The position numbers were made by a program, and so were the translations under genes. A DNA stretch of 64,000 nucleotides from a bacterium (lineage in GTDB: Bacteria > Armatimonadota > Fimbriimonadia > Fimbriimonadales > Fimbriimonadaceae), in the NCBI GenBank assembly GCA_027483535.1, contig JAIXUN010000002.1, positions 372,001 to 436,000 on the forward strand, given 5' to 3'. Each line of letters begins with the position of its first letter. The stretch's first letter is position 1. The notes below the pieces were generated by a model. That model saw only the letters and a program-made list of their open reading frames with translations, searched no databases and was not told the DNA's origin. Positions 8,050 to 16,098 of this stretch are shown piece after piece.

Positions 8050-8870
8050 AGGTCCTCCAGAACCGCTCGCTTCATCGCCATCCGTGGGGCGGGCTGATCC
8101 AGCCAGAACTCGAACGCCAGCGCGCCTTGTTCCACCAACAGATTCAGTCCATCGCGCACCTGAAATCCGTGCTTTTGGGCTTCGTTGAGAAACACTAGTT
8201 CTCGACCATAAGCAACGTCGTATGCGATCGCCCCTTCTACAGCTCCCGACCATTTAATCGGCAGCTTCGCCGCGAACAATCCCGCCGAAGTGGTGTTCAG
8301 AACCAACCCGCAATCGGCAGATTCCGGATGAGAAACCACGGGCAGCTTCAGATTCAGGTCGGTCAAGAGCCTCTCCGCCTTTTCGCGAGTGCGGTTCCAC
8401 AAGGTGCACTCAAAACCTGCATCTACCAGCGCGGGGAGGAGAGCCCGAGTGGTGCCTCCCGCTCCAAGAACCAACGCCTTTTTGTTGGGCAATGTTTCTT
8501 TGGCAAGGGTGGCAAGAAAACCTGGTGCGTCGGTGTTGATGGCTCGTTCGGCTTTGAGGTCGATGGTGTTTGCCACGCCCGTCTTTCTTACGAACGGTTC
8601 CACCGATTGCGCCCATCGCGCGGCCGATTCTTTGTGGGGAACGGTGGCGTTGACCCCGCGATAACCCAGCGAAGAGAGTCGATGAAGGGCCGACGCGAAC
8701 TCATCGGAAGGACATTGGACGGCGATGTAGCGAAACTTGAGGTCGAGCTCCTCGTAGGCGGCGTGGTGCATCTTAGGAGATCGGCTGTGCTCAACCGGAT
8801 CGCCCAAAACGGCAAAGTCCGCTTCGGGGGCTTCTCGCCAGGGGTAAAACGGTCGCCGCGAGCTCTTCAC
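8046..8870 (-). CDS. aroE: Shikimate dehydrogenase
   Basis: Reduces 3-dehydroshikimate to shikimate with NADPH in aromatic amino acid synthesis. Seen: GDPVEHSRSPKMHHAAY (shikimate-binding Ser pair), NATVPHKES with the catalytic Lys, NTDAPGF with the catalytic Asp, the Rossmann loop VLGAGGTTRA, WNRTREKA and NTTSAG, and a C-terminal GLNLLVEQGALAFEFW. The GTG at 8870, 5 nt after the upstream stop with a GAGG about 10 nt before it, gives 274 residues, the usual size; the ORF is open further upstream but lies within the preceding gene. Confidence 0.93.
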   Translation of the reverse strand: MKSSRRPFYPWREAPEADFAVLGDPVEHSRSPKMHHAAYEELDLKFRYIAVQCPSDEFASALHRLSSLGYRGVNATVPHKESAARWAQSVEPFVRKTGVANTIDLKAERAINTDAPGFLATLAKETLPNKKALVLGAGGTTRALLPALVDAGFECTLWNRTREKAERLLTDLNLKLPVVSHPESADCGLVLNTTSAGLFAAKLPIKWSGAVEGAIAYDVAYGRELVFLNEAQKHGFQVRDGLNLLVEQGALAFEFWLDQPAPRMAMKRAVLEDL

Positions 8871-8875
8871 GATGG

Positions 8876-9961
8876 TTATCCCTCGGTGGTCTTGGGTGTT
8901 TTGAAGGCGTAGAATCGCTGCCCGGCAAAGTTCCAAAAGGCGGCGACAAAGGCACCTGCGAACGTTGAAACAAAGAGCCCCAGGTGAACCTGTGTGTAAA
9001 GAATGGTTGTGATTAAGGCGTTGATGCCCAGGCCGATGTAGCTCACCAAGTAGAGCCGGCGAAGCTGCTTAGCTCGTTCTTCTTTACCCTTAATCTGGAA
9101 TGTCCACGATCTATTCCAGATAAACGAGTTAAACGTCGCGACAAGAGAGGCGAGAATAAACGCAATCGGCGCAAAGGCTTTGTTGGGTGTTTCGGCGAAG
9201 TTAAAAAGGGTCGAATTTTGTTGGAGCCACGTTCCCGCTCGATAACTCAGAAGGTCGCCATTATCCAGCCGGATGAGCTCTTGCAGCCCCTTCCGAATCG
9301 AATAGTCGATCACAAACGAAGAGCCACCAACAATCAAGAACTTGACGAACTGCCGAACGATTGGACGCTGCAAGAGTCCAACTCCGACCGGACCGTTGTC
9401 GCCTTCGTCCACGGGAGTAACGAGCGCCTGATAAATGAATCCGGAGACAAACTTTTCGATCATCCGGTTGAACCGGGTGCCAACAAACTCCGGACCGTCC
9501 ATCTTCTGCACCCAAACGGCATCGATTCCCGCTCGATTCGCACCCAAAATGTCGGTCATCAACTGATCGCCGATCATCACCGCTTGCGCAGCCTCTTTCT
9601 TGAACTTGATCAGCGCGAGCCGGAACATCGCCGGGCTCGGTTTGAACTTCCCGCGAACGGTTTCAATCCCAAGCCGTTCAGAAAGTCGCCTAAGTCGCTC
9701 TACCCGCCGAGTGTTGCTGATGATGCACAGATCGAAACCGAGAGACTTTGCCTTATCCAGCCAAGCCAGAACTTCCGGTGAGAAATCTTCGCTCTTCCAC
9801 TTCACCAGAGTGTGGTCGACGTCCAAAAGAATGAGCGATTTCCCGTTCGCTTTGAGCTCGTCAAGGTCCACCTCTACAATGGAGTTCTTGGTGTAGGCCG
9901 GGCAGAAGGGCCGAAATGCCCCCACCTGTGCCCGATCAAAAGAACCAACCCTAAACCCCAT
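8876..9961 (-). CDS. YqeG-like HAD phosphatase fused to GtrA-like membrane domain
   Basis: The N-terminal half (about residues 15-190) is a HAD IIIA-type phosphatase of the YqeG/GEP4 family: LLDVDHTLVKW (Asp47, Asp49), IISNTRR, KFKPSP and MIGDQLMTDILGANRAG. Family members include phosphatidylglycerophosphate phosphatases. The C-terminal half (about 205-355) is a GtrA-like domain with four membrane helices, starting VRQFVKFLIVGGSSFVIDY and ending WNFAGQRFYAF; GtrA proteins are thought to move lipid-linked sugars. The fusion suggests a lipid-phosphate or lipid-linked-sugar step at the inner membrane; substrate unknown. AGAGGGA lies about 8 nt before the ATG. Member of the hisN-sua5 operon. Confidence 0.85.
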   Translation of the reverse strand: MGFRVGSFDRAQVGAFRPFCPAYTKNSIVEVDLDELKANGKSLILLDVDHTLVKWKSEDFSPEVLAWLDKAKSLGFDLCIISNTRRVERLRRLSERLGIETVRGKFKPSPAMFRLALIKFKKEAAQAVMIGDQLMTDILGANRAGIDAVWVQKMDGPEFVGTRFNRMIEKFVSGFIYQALVTPVDEGDNGPVGVGLLQRPIVRQFVKFLIVGGSSFVIDYSIRKGLQELIRLDNGDLLSYRAGTWLQQNSTLFNFAETPNKAFAPIAFILASLVATFNSFIWNRSWTFQIKGKEERAKQLRRLYLVSYIGLGINALITTILYTQVHLGLFVSTFAGAFVAAFWNFAGQRFYAFKTPKTTEG

Positions 9962-10018
9962 TTCGAAATCCCTCTGAAATTATCCCCGTTTCTCTCTCTT
10001 TCATGCGGAGAAGGCAGG

Positions 10019-11047
10019 CTAGGGCGTTGCCGGTTTCTTGGCTTCAAGAGCCTTTACCGCCGCTCTTCGCTTCCGAACGTTGGCAAGATGCTCCGGATAT
10101 GTGGCGGCGTAGATGGTTTCACCGGAGGGCAGAGCGACGTAATAGATGTAAGGGTGCTTCACCGGATTCAGGGCCGCTTTGATGCTGGAAATCGTAGGGG
10201 AACAGATAGGACCCGGTGGCAACCCCCTTGTTTTGTAGGTGTTGTACGGCGACTGAGTGTTGCGATAGTCGGCGTAGGTGAGCCGTCGCCACTTCTGGAG
10301 ACCGTAGTTCACGGTTGCATCGATCTGCAGCGGCATTCGAATCCGAAGCCGGTTCTGAATCACGCCCGAAATCATGTGTCGATCTCGCTCGTCCGAAGCT
10401 TCCAGTTCAATCATCGAGGCGATCGTGAGGGTTCGATGCCAATCCTTAGAGGTCAACTTTGCCTCTTTAACCCGCTTGGCAAAGTTTTGAAGTTGGCGGG
10501 CGATGACGACCTCGGCCCCGATCGTGGGCGGCAATTCGTAAGTGTCTGGGTAGAGGTATCCCTCAAGCGAGTCTTCTGGAAGTGCTAAGCCAAGATCCTT
10601 GAACTTCTCCGGCTGAGCAACAAGGGCCAGATAGTCTTTTGCGGGCGCGACCTCCTTATCTTCAAGCAATTTCGATACTCGCGCTGCCCATCGACCCTCG
10701 GGAATGCGGACCATCTGCCGGATCGGATTCGCGAGCGACTTGTACACCTCGTCCAGGGTCATGCCGGGGCGAATGTCGTAAACACCGGACTTAACGAACC
10801 GCGCGTTCCCTCGAACCGTGCCGTATAGCCGAGCAATCCGAGCGTTACGAACAACGCCCTTTTCTTGGAGTTCAGTTAGGACGGTCGCGATCCCGGCTGT
10901 CCCCATTCTTCGGTAGTAAAACTTCTCACCCGATCCCGTGGGCTGAATCTCGGCATTGATATAGAACCCACCTCCAACGAGTCCAAGGAGCACGATTCCA
11001 AAGGTCGCACGAAAGACGTTCTTTACGGTTCGCTTTACTTTTCTCAC
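10019..11047 (-). CDS. mltG: Endolytic murein transglycosylase MltG
   Basis: Cleaves nascent glycan strands within the chain and so terminates peptidoglycan polymerisation. The protein has one N-terminal membrane helix (about residues 12-31), a LysM-like region, and the YceG catalytic domain with TIASMIELEA (Glu is the expected catalytic residue), QIDATVNYGL and SPYNTYKTRGLPPGPICSP. Length 342 is typical. Its start overlaps the ruvX stop by 4 nt, a frequent pairing of these two genes in bacteria. Confidence 0.94.
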   Translation of the reverse strand: MRKVKRTVKNVFRATFGIVLLGLVGGGFYINAEIQPTGSGEKFYYRRMGTAGIATVLTELQEKGVVRNARIARLYGTVRGNARFVKSGVYDIRPGMTLDEVYKSLANPIRQMVRIPEGRWAARVSKLLEDKEVAPAKDYLALVAQPEKFKDLGLALPEDSLEGYLYPDTYELPPTIGAEVVIARQLQNFAKRVKEAKLTSKDWHRTLTIASMIELEASDERDRHMISGVIQNRLRIRMPLQIDATVNYGLQKWRRLTYADYRNTQSPYNTYKTRGLPPGPICSPTISSIKAALNPVKHPYIYYVALPSGETIYAATYPEHLANVRKRRAAVKALEAKKPATP

Positions 11048-11457
11048 GCCTGCGCTCCGTCGAAATAGCGCTCCAGAATGAGGCAGGCAGCTTCGCTGTC
11101 TCGGTGCTTACGGCGAGTAGCGGCGGTCCAATCTTGCTCGCGAAGAGAACTTTCTGCCTGAACACTGGTGAACGCCTCGTCGACCAACTCGACTCGGGCG
11201 CCCTTTTCAACCAGTCGGTCCCGCAGCATCCGAACGATGCGTCCCATCTTCTCGTTCTCGCCCTGCTCGCCGATGGGAATACCCAAAACCACCGCTTCGC
11301 CCTGTTCCTCGGCGAGTTTGGCAATTAGGTTATCGGCGTCCTTTGCCAAAGTCCCCGTTGCCTCAATCGCGGGGCGAGGCGCGGGAATGCCGTGTTCGGT
11401 ATCCCCGACCGCTAGGCCGATGCGCTTTCCACCAAAATCTACTCCCAGAACTCTCAT
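11044..11457 (-). CDS. ruvX: Holliday junction resolvase-like RuvX/YqgF
   Basis: RNase H-fold nuclease implicated in pre-16S rRNA 5'-end processing and possibly Holliday junction cleavage. Seen: VLGVDFGGKRIGLAVGD (first catalytic Asp), VVLGIPIG, LVDEAFTSVQAE (second acidic residue) and the terminal RDSEAACLILERYF (third). 137 residues, normal size. It lies 18 nt after the hisN-type gene and overlaps mltG. Confidence 0.94.
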   Translation of the reverse strand: MRVLGVDFGGKRIGLAVGDTEHGIPAPRPAIEATGTLAKDADNLIAKLAEEQGEAVVLGIPIGEQGENEKMGRIVRMLRDRLVEKGARVELVDEAFTSVQAESSLREQDWTAATRRKHRDSEAACLILERYFDGAQA

Positions 11458-11475
11458 CCTTAAGTTCTTGAATCC

Positions 11476-12255
11476 TTAGTAGGTCGATCGCTGGAGTTCG
11501 GCAATCAGCTTCGGATGAAGAACGGGGTTCGCGCCGCACGATTCGTAGGTCCCTTCTTCGTGTCCCTCTCGCCACGGTCGCCCTTGGTGGTTGGTAAAGA
11601 GGCCGCCCGCTTCCTCGATGATGAGAGAAACGGCAGAGAGGTCCCAGTAGGCAACCGCAGGATCGATCATGGCGTCGACTTGACCCGTCGCGACCAAGCA
11701 GTATCCGTAAACATCCATCCAGGTCCGAGTTGCCATTGCCCGTTCGGCGATCCGGTCGATCGCTTCGGCTTTTTTGCGCAGACGCATGTGCTTGTGCCCT
11801 CCGCAGCAAATGATCGATCCTTCGATATCCGAACGATTGGAGACCGATGCCTTGCGACCGTTGCTAAACGTGCCCTCACCCTTCTCGGCATAGACCATCC
11901 AGTCCAACGCGGGCATGTAGGCAATGCCAATCAGGGTTTCGCCGCCTCTTTCAAAGGAAAGAAGGGTGCCGTAGAGGGGAACACCGCAGATGAAGCTCTT
12001 GGTCCCGTCGATCGGGTCGATGATCCATTGATCGTCGGAACTGCCCGTTGCCCCCTCTTCTTCCCCAAGAATGGCGTCGTTCGGGTAGGTCTTGCCGATC
12101 ATCTCCCTCAGGATTCGCTCTGCGTTTTTATCCGCCAGTGTAAGAGGTGTTGCGTCCGATTTGATCTCTACATCGGGGCGCGTGTTGAACAGCCCGAGGG
12201 TGGATCGTCCGGCAACGTACGCCGCTTCGACGGCAAATTGGAGTCGGGGAGACAT
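11476..12255 (-). CDS. hisN: Inositol monophosphatase family, HisN-type histidinol-phosphatase
   Basis: A Mg-dependent phosphatase with the family signature ILGEEEG (metal Glu), WIIDPIDGTKSFICGVP (metal Asp pair) and AYWDLSAVSLIIEEAGG (third Asp). The form IDPIDGTKSF is most often seen in histidinol-phosphate phosphatases, the last phosphatase step of histidine synthesis, but other substrates such as inositol or PAP cannot be excluded. First gene of the operon through sua5. A TACAAT box (12264-12269) lies 8 nt before the ATG, with no Shine-Dalgarno sequence, suggesting a leaderless start. Confidence 0.85.
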   Translation of the reverse strand: MSPRLQFAVEAAYVAGRSTLGLFNTRPDVEIKSDATPLTLADKNAERILREMIGKTYPNDAILGEEEGATGSSDDQWIIDPIDGTKSFICGVPLYGTLLSFERGGETLIGIAYMPALDWMVYAEKGEGTFSNGRKASVSNRSDIEGSIICCGGHKHMRLRKKAEAIDRIAERAMATRTWMDVYGYCLVATGQVDAMIDPAVAYWDLSAVSLIIEEAGGLFTNHQGRPWREGHEEGTYESCGANPVLHPKLIAELQRSTY

Positions 12256-12269
12256 TGCCGTTTATTGTA
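12256..12269 (-). promoter_or_regulatory. Leaderless-type -10 box of the hisN operon
   Basis: On the minus strand TACAAT occupies 12269-12264 and is followed by 8 nt and the ATG of the hisN-type gene. Initiation about 7 nt after the -10 box would fall at the start codon. No clear -35 box is visible. Confidence 0.6.
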
Positions 12270-12570
12270 CGGGGTCCCGCTTGCCAAAAACATTCAGGCG
12301 GGATCTAGTTGCGATTCAAACCGTGTGGGTGGCTGACGAACGGTTCCGATCGGACCCACGATTACTTCTATGCTTCTCGACTCTGAAAAACGAGATTCGG
12401 ACGAGATAGAAATCCAAAGGGCTCGCCCGTCGAGGAGGATTGTTTTCCTAAATGCAATTTAATAACTCGATGCTGCAGATGAGGAAGGAGGGAGGTAAGG
12501 CGTATCGGACTCGCAATCAAGCTCTAATCTTGGCGAACCAGGGGATCGGCAAGTTGGCGCAAATTCATAT
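12270..12570. other. Intergenic region between divergent hisN and larA
   Basis: No gene is convincing here. A 42-codon plus-strand ORF (12452-12580) has a purine-rich GAGGAGG 14 nt upstream but no recognisable product, and it ends inside the inverted repeat that follows. I see no tRNA, riboswitch or transposon end. Confidence 0.5.
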
Positions 12571-12606
12571 AAATCACTGACGTAGTCTGATTAATGTCAG
12601 TGATTT
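12571..12606. promoter_or_regulatory. Perfect inverted repeat upstream of larA
   Basis: AAATCACTGAC (12571-12581) and GTCAGTGATTT (12596-12606) form a perfect 11-bp inverted repeat around a 14-bp spacer. It lies 35-70 bp upstream of the TACAAT box of larA (12641-12646), a suitable place for an operator or activator site. The half site with its neighbouring bases resembles AATCAGTGACATAGTC at 27671-27686, between lacI and the GH13 gene. Confidence 0.5.
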
Positions 12607-12640
12607 GCGGTTTTGGATGGCAGTTGCAGTAAGTCTTGGC

Positions 12641-12646
12641 TACAAT
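12641..12646 (+). promoter_or_regulatory. -10 box of larA
   Basis: TACAAT ends 13 nt before the ATG of larA at 12660, and no Shine-Dalgarno sequence lies between, so the transcript would have only a few leader bases. The -35 region (TGGCAG at 12618-12623) is a weak match. Confidence 0.5.
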
Positions 12647-12659
12647 CTAGTTCCGTCAC

Positions 12660-13937
12660 ATGGTTGTGCGACTTGAATACGGAACGACTGGGCTGGAGTG
12701 CTCAATCCCTGACCCGGAACTCCAAAAGGTTCTGCGGATAAAGTCGTTGCCGCCACTCGCCGATCTGGGCGATTCGATCGCAGACGCTATCGAAAGCCCC
12801 ATCGAACAGCTTCCCCTTGCCCAGTTGGCGAACGGAAAGAAAACCGCGTGCTTGGTCATCTGCGACATCACTCGCCCGGTTCCAAACGCGGAGATTCTGC
12901 CCACTGTCATCGGCACGTTAGAAGGAGCGGGTATTCCTCGCGAGGGAATCACGATCCTGATTGCGACGGGAACGCACCGACCCAACGAAGGTGACGAACT
13001 TAAGAAACTGGTCGGGGCCGATATCGCACGCAACTTTCGATGCGTGAACCACTTCTGCACGGACCAGGAATCGTTGGTCGACCTTGGAACGAGCCCCAAC
13101 GGGGTACCGATTCAGCTCAACAAGCTGTACGTGGAGGCCGAACTAAAGATCACGCTCGGAATGATCGAGCCTCACTTCATGGCTGGGTTCGCGGGCGGAA
13201 GAAAGATGGTGATGCCGGGCGTCGCCGGACTTGATTCGATCATGGCGTGGCACAGTCCCAAGTTTCTGGAGCACCCGCTTGCCACGAACGGCTCCGTAGA
13301 AGGGAACCCCGTCCACGAAGAGGCACTCGCGATCTGCAAACTTTGCCCGCCCGATTTCATTATCGACGTCGCTCTCAACGAGCAAAAACGTCCTTGGGCG
13401 GTGTTCGCCGGACACTTCGAAAACGCTTGGTTAAGAGGGGTTGCGGCGGTGCGGGAAACTACTCAAGACTGGGTCGAGGAAGCTGTCGACGTCGTGGTCA
13501 CGACCTGCGGCGGATTCCCGCTAGATCTGACCTACTACCAAACCGTGAAGGGGATGGTCGGCGCGTTGCCCATCGTGAAAGAAGGCGGATGGATCGTCAT
13601 CGCTTCGGCTTGCGAGGAAGGGATCGGCAACGCCCATTTCAAAGAGGCGCTTTTCGAATTAGACCGGATCGACAACCTGGTGGAGCGCATGGAGTCGGGC
13701 GATTGGACCCCAGTTGCCGATCAATGGCAGATCGAAGAGCTCGCAAAAGCGGCACGATCGGCCAAAATCGCAATGATCACCAAAGGGATTTCTCCAGAAG
13801 AGTGCCGCCAAATTTTTGCCGAACCATTCCCAACCGTGGAAGCGGCTCTCGATCATATCCGGCAGGAATACGACCGACCCATTACGGTTGCGGCGATACC
13901 AAAGGGCCCCTACGTGATCGCACGCGTTAAGGACTAG
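12660..13937 (+). CDS. larA: LarA-family nickel-pincer racemase/epimerase
   Basis: Members bind a nickel-pincer nucleotide (NPN) covalently and racemise or epimerise 2-hydroxy acids; LarA is lactate racemase. The residues that hold the cofactor in lactobacillar LarA all have counterparts: CDITRP (Asp69, Arg72), GTHRP (His106), EPHFMAGFAGGRKMVMPG (His172, Lys182 as the thioamide-forming Lys) and AWHSP (His198). Length 425 is normal. Next to rhamnose genes whose pathway ends in L-lactate, so lactate racemase is a reasonable guess; malate or sugar-acid racemases of this family are alternatives. The cofactor genes larB, larC and larE are not in the window. Confidence 0.85.
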   Translation: MVVRLEYGTTGLECSIPDPELQKVLRIKSLPPLADLGDSIADAIESPIEQLPLAQLANGKKTACLVICDITRPVPNAEILPTVIGTLEGAGIPREGITILIATGTHRPNEGDELKKLVGADIARNFRCVNHFCTDQESLVDLGTSPNGVPIQLNKLYVEAELKITLGMIEPHFMAGFAGGRKMVMPGVAGLDSIMAWHSPKFLEHPLATNGSVEGNPVHEEALAICKLCPPDFIIDVALNEQKRPWAVFAGHFENAWLRGVAAVRETTQDWVEEAVDVVVTTCGGFPLDLTYYQTVKGMVGALPIVKEGGWIVIASACEEGIGNAHFKEALFELDRIDNLVERMESGDWTPVADQWQIEELAKAARSAKIAMITKGISPEECRQIFAEPFPTVEAALDHIRQEYDRPITVAAIPKGPYVIARVKD

Positions 13938-13963
13938 GCGCTCCGGCACGCATCAATGTTAGA

Positions 13964-13987
13964 TTTCTGTGCGAAAACGTGCAGAAA
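13964..13987. promoter_or_regulatory. Imperfect palindrome at the deoR promoter
   Basis: TTTCTG (13964-13969) and CAGAAA (13982-13987) are inverted around a centre with two further G-C pairs. The palindrome directly precedes the TATGCT -10 box at 13992-13997, 6 nt before the ATG. It could be the binding site through which the DeoR-type regulator controls its own operon. Confidence 0.4.
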
Positions 13988-14003
13988 ATGTTATGCTTAG
14001 TCC

Positions 14004-14780
14004 ATGAGCGAGTCAGAGTCCGCCCTGCCCGAAATGCGGCAGAGACGGATCATGGAGGTGGCGGTGCGGACGCGCGTTCTCAAGGTACGTGCCCTCGCGC
14101 GCGAACTCGGCGTCCATGAAATGACCGTCCGGCGGGACCTCGAAGTCTTGAGCCAACGGGGTCTTCTGGTTCGCACTCACGGCGGCGCGACGCTTGCCGG
14201 ACAAGTCGGAGAAGAACTCGCCTACTCGCAAAGATCCCACCAGGCAATCGAACTGAAGGAAGCAATCGCCGCGAAAGCCATTGAACTGGTGCGCCCACGC
14301 GATACCGTTGCCTTAGACGCCAGCACAACCGCCCTGGCGCTCGCCCGAAGGCTGAATCAGGTCCCAGATGTTACGGTCATTGCCTCTGGGCTGGACACCA
14401 TGAACGTGCTCGCTCAGATCGGGGTGCCGTTCGTGGTCCCCGGTGGCACCTTCCACGAAAAAGCTCGATCGATCACAGGCAACGCATTTAGCGATGCGCT
14501 CTCGAAAATGCGCGTCGATGTCGCCTTTTTCTCGTGCAAGTCGTTCGATGACGAACTCGGCCCCATGGACGCCTATCCCCCCGAGGTTGAAAGCAAGCGC
14601 GCCTTACTTCGAGCGGCGAGTCGGCGGTATCTGCTCGTGGATTCCAACAAGTTCGGAACCCACTCCCTATTGCAGATTGCCCCGGTTGCGGAGCTCGATG
14701 GCGTGGTCACGGACGCTCGTCCCACCGAGAAAGTGCTCGCCCAGCTATCCGAATATGAAGTTGACCTTCTCTTGCCCTGA
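14004..14780 (+). CDS. DeoR-family regulator, probably of rhamnose catabolism
   Basis: An N-terminal DeoR winged helix (about residues 9-62: RIMEVAVRTRVLKVRALARE, then GVHEMTVRRDLEVL and LLVRTHGGA) is followed by the sugar-phosphate-sensing DeoRC domain with DTVALDASTTALALARRL, TVIASGLDT and LLVDSNKFG. These proteins normally repress sugar operons and respond to a phosphorylated intermediate. It is the first gene before rhaI, rhaEW and rhaB and is the best candidate for their regulator. TATGCT ends 6 nt before the ATG with no Shine-Dalgarno sequence, a leaderless-type start. Confidence 0.9.
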   Translation: MSESESALPEMRQRRIMEVAVRTRVLKVRALARELGVHEMTVRRDLEVLSQRGLLVRTHGGATLAGQVGEELAYSQRSHQAIELKEAIAAKAIELVRPRDTVALDASTTALALARRLNQVPDVTVIASGLDTMNVLAQIGVPFVVPGGTFHEKARSITGNAFSDALSKMRVDVAFFSCKSFDDELGPMDAYPPEVESKRALLRAASRRYLLVDSNKFGTHSLLQIAPVAELDGVVTDARPTEKVLAQLSEYEVDLLLP

Positions 14781-14802
14781 CTCAACCCCGATTTAGCCCG
14801 CC

Positions 14803-16053
14803 ATGAAGCACCTTTCGCTCGCCGAACTTAGCCCCCAGCAAATTGCCGCCCTGAAGTCGCAGGCGATAGAAACTCCGAGTTGGGGATACGGGAACTCGGG
14901 TACCCGATTCAAAACATTCCCTTGGCCCGGAGCGGCTCGAACCATCTGGGAGAAGATCGAAGACGCCGCCGAGGTCCATCGCCTGACCGGAATTGCGCCC
15001 TCCGTCGCCCTCCACATTCCATGGGACAAGCCGACAAAGGCCGATGGCTCCGATCGCGGTGCTCCTGTCTCCGAACTTGATTGGGCGGGACTCGCTAAGT
15101 TTGCGACCGACCGAGGCGTTCGGCTAGGCGCGATCAACTCGAACACTTTCCAAAGCGACGTTTACAAGCTCGGGTCGCTCGCTCACCCGGATGCCGCCGT
15201 TCGCGAAAAGGCGGTTGCTCACATGAAGGAGTGCTGCGCGATCATGGAGATCACGGGCTCGGCGGAACTCTCGGTGTGGCTAGCCGACGGCACCAACTAT
15301 GCGGGGCAAGATTCTATTCGGGGTCGAAAGCATCGGGTACGCGAAGCCCTATCCGAGGTGTACTCGAGTCTTCCAAGTGGATCGCGGATGTTGGTTGAGT
15401 ACAAGTTCTTTGAACCAGCCTTTTATTTCACCGACCTCTTCGACTGGGGCGCGGCGCTGACGCACTGCTTGGCTCTGGGACCCAACGCACAAGTTCTGGT
15501 CGATTTGGGGCATCACGCCCCAGGCACAAATATCGAGGCCATCGTTTCGTTCTTGCTGGACGAAGGTCGGCTTGGCGGATTCCACTTCAACGCTCGTCGC
15601 TATGCGGACGACGACTTGATTGTTGGAACGACCAATCCGTACGAGCTCTTCCTCATCTATGTAGAAATCGTCTCCGCGCTGAACTCGGAAGACCGAGTGG
15701 CAAAGGATGCGGCGAGCAAGATCGCGTACATGATCGACCAAAGCCACAACATCGAGCCCAAGGTAGAGGCGATGGTTCAGAGTGTGTTGAACTGCCAAGA
15801 AGCATTTGCCAAGGCCCTTCTAGTGGACCAAGAAGCGTTGCGAGCGAAGCAAATCGCCGGTGACGTTCTCGGCGCGCACCGCGAACTCTATCAAGCCTTC
15901 CAGACCGACGTTCGACCTTTGCTCGCCGAACTCCGCGAAGAGATGGGCGTCCCAGCCGACCCCATCGCCGCTCACCGATCAAGCGGCTACAACGACAAGA
16001 TCGCCTCCGAACGCGGCTCAGCCGATAGCGGTAGCGGCTACCCTACCGAATAA
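14803..16053 (+). CDS. rhaI: L-rhamnose isomerase (Pseudomonas stutzeri RhaI type)
   Basis: Converts L-rhamnose to L-rhamnulose, first step of the phosphorylating rhamnose pathway. The protein matches the xylose-isomerase-like RhaI family rather than E. coli Rha[67 protein letters not shown] and [15 protein letters not shown], which include the expected metal-binding acidic and His residues. 416 residues. It lies 22 nt downstream of the DeoR gene. The gene order rhaI, rhaEW, rhaB gives the complete route to DHAP and lactate. Confidence 0.93.
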   Translation: MKHLSLAELSPQQIAALKSQAIETPSWGYGNSGTRFKTFPWPGAARTIWEKIEDAAEVHRLTGIAPSVALHIPWDKPTKADGSDRGAPVSELDWAGLAKFATDRGVRLGAINSNTFQSDVYKLGSLAHPDAAVREKAVAHMKECCAIMEITGSAELSVWLADGTNYAGQDSIRGRKHRVREALSEVYSSLPSGSRMLVEYKFFEPAFYFTDLFDWGAALTHCLALGPNAQVLVDLGHHAPGTNIEAIVSFLLDEGRLGGFHFNARRYADDDLIVGTTNPYELFLIYVEIVSALNSEDRVAKDAASKIAYMIDQSHNIEPKVEAMVQSVLNCQEAFAKALLVDQEALRAKQIAGDVLGAHRELYQAFQTDVRPLLAELREEMGVPADPIAAHRSSGYNDKIASERGSADSGSGYPTE

Positions 16054-16098
16054 AGCTGACGCCGAATAAATTTCACCACCTCACCACAAGGAAAACCC

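Noticed and set aside
8050-8253. N-terminal extension of the Sua5 reading frame
   Set aside because: It is the out-of-frame shadow of aroE; the TTG at 8049 has a GGAGG and fits the family length.
12452-12580. A 42-codon plus-strand ORF upstream of larA with GAGGAGG 14 nt before it
   Set aside because: Spacing is too long, no family is recognised, and it runs into the inverted repeat that is better read as regulatory DNA. It remains a weak possibility.
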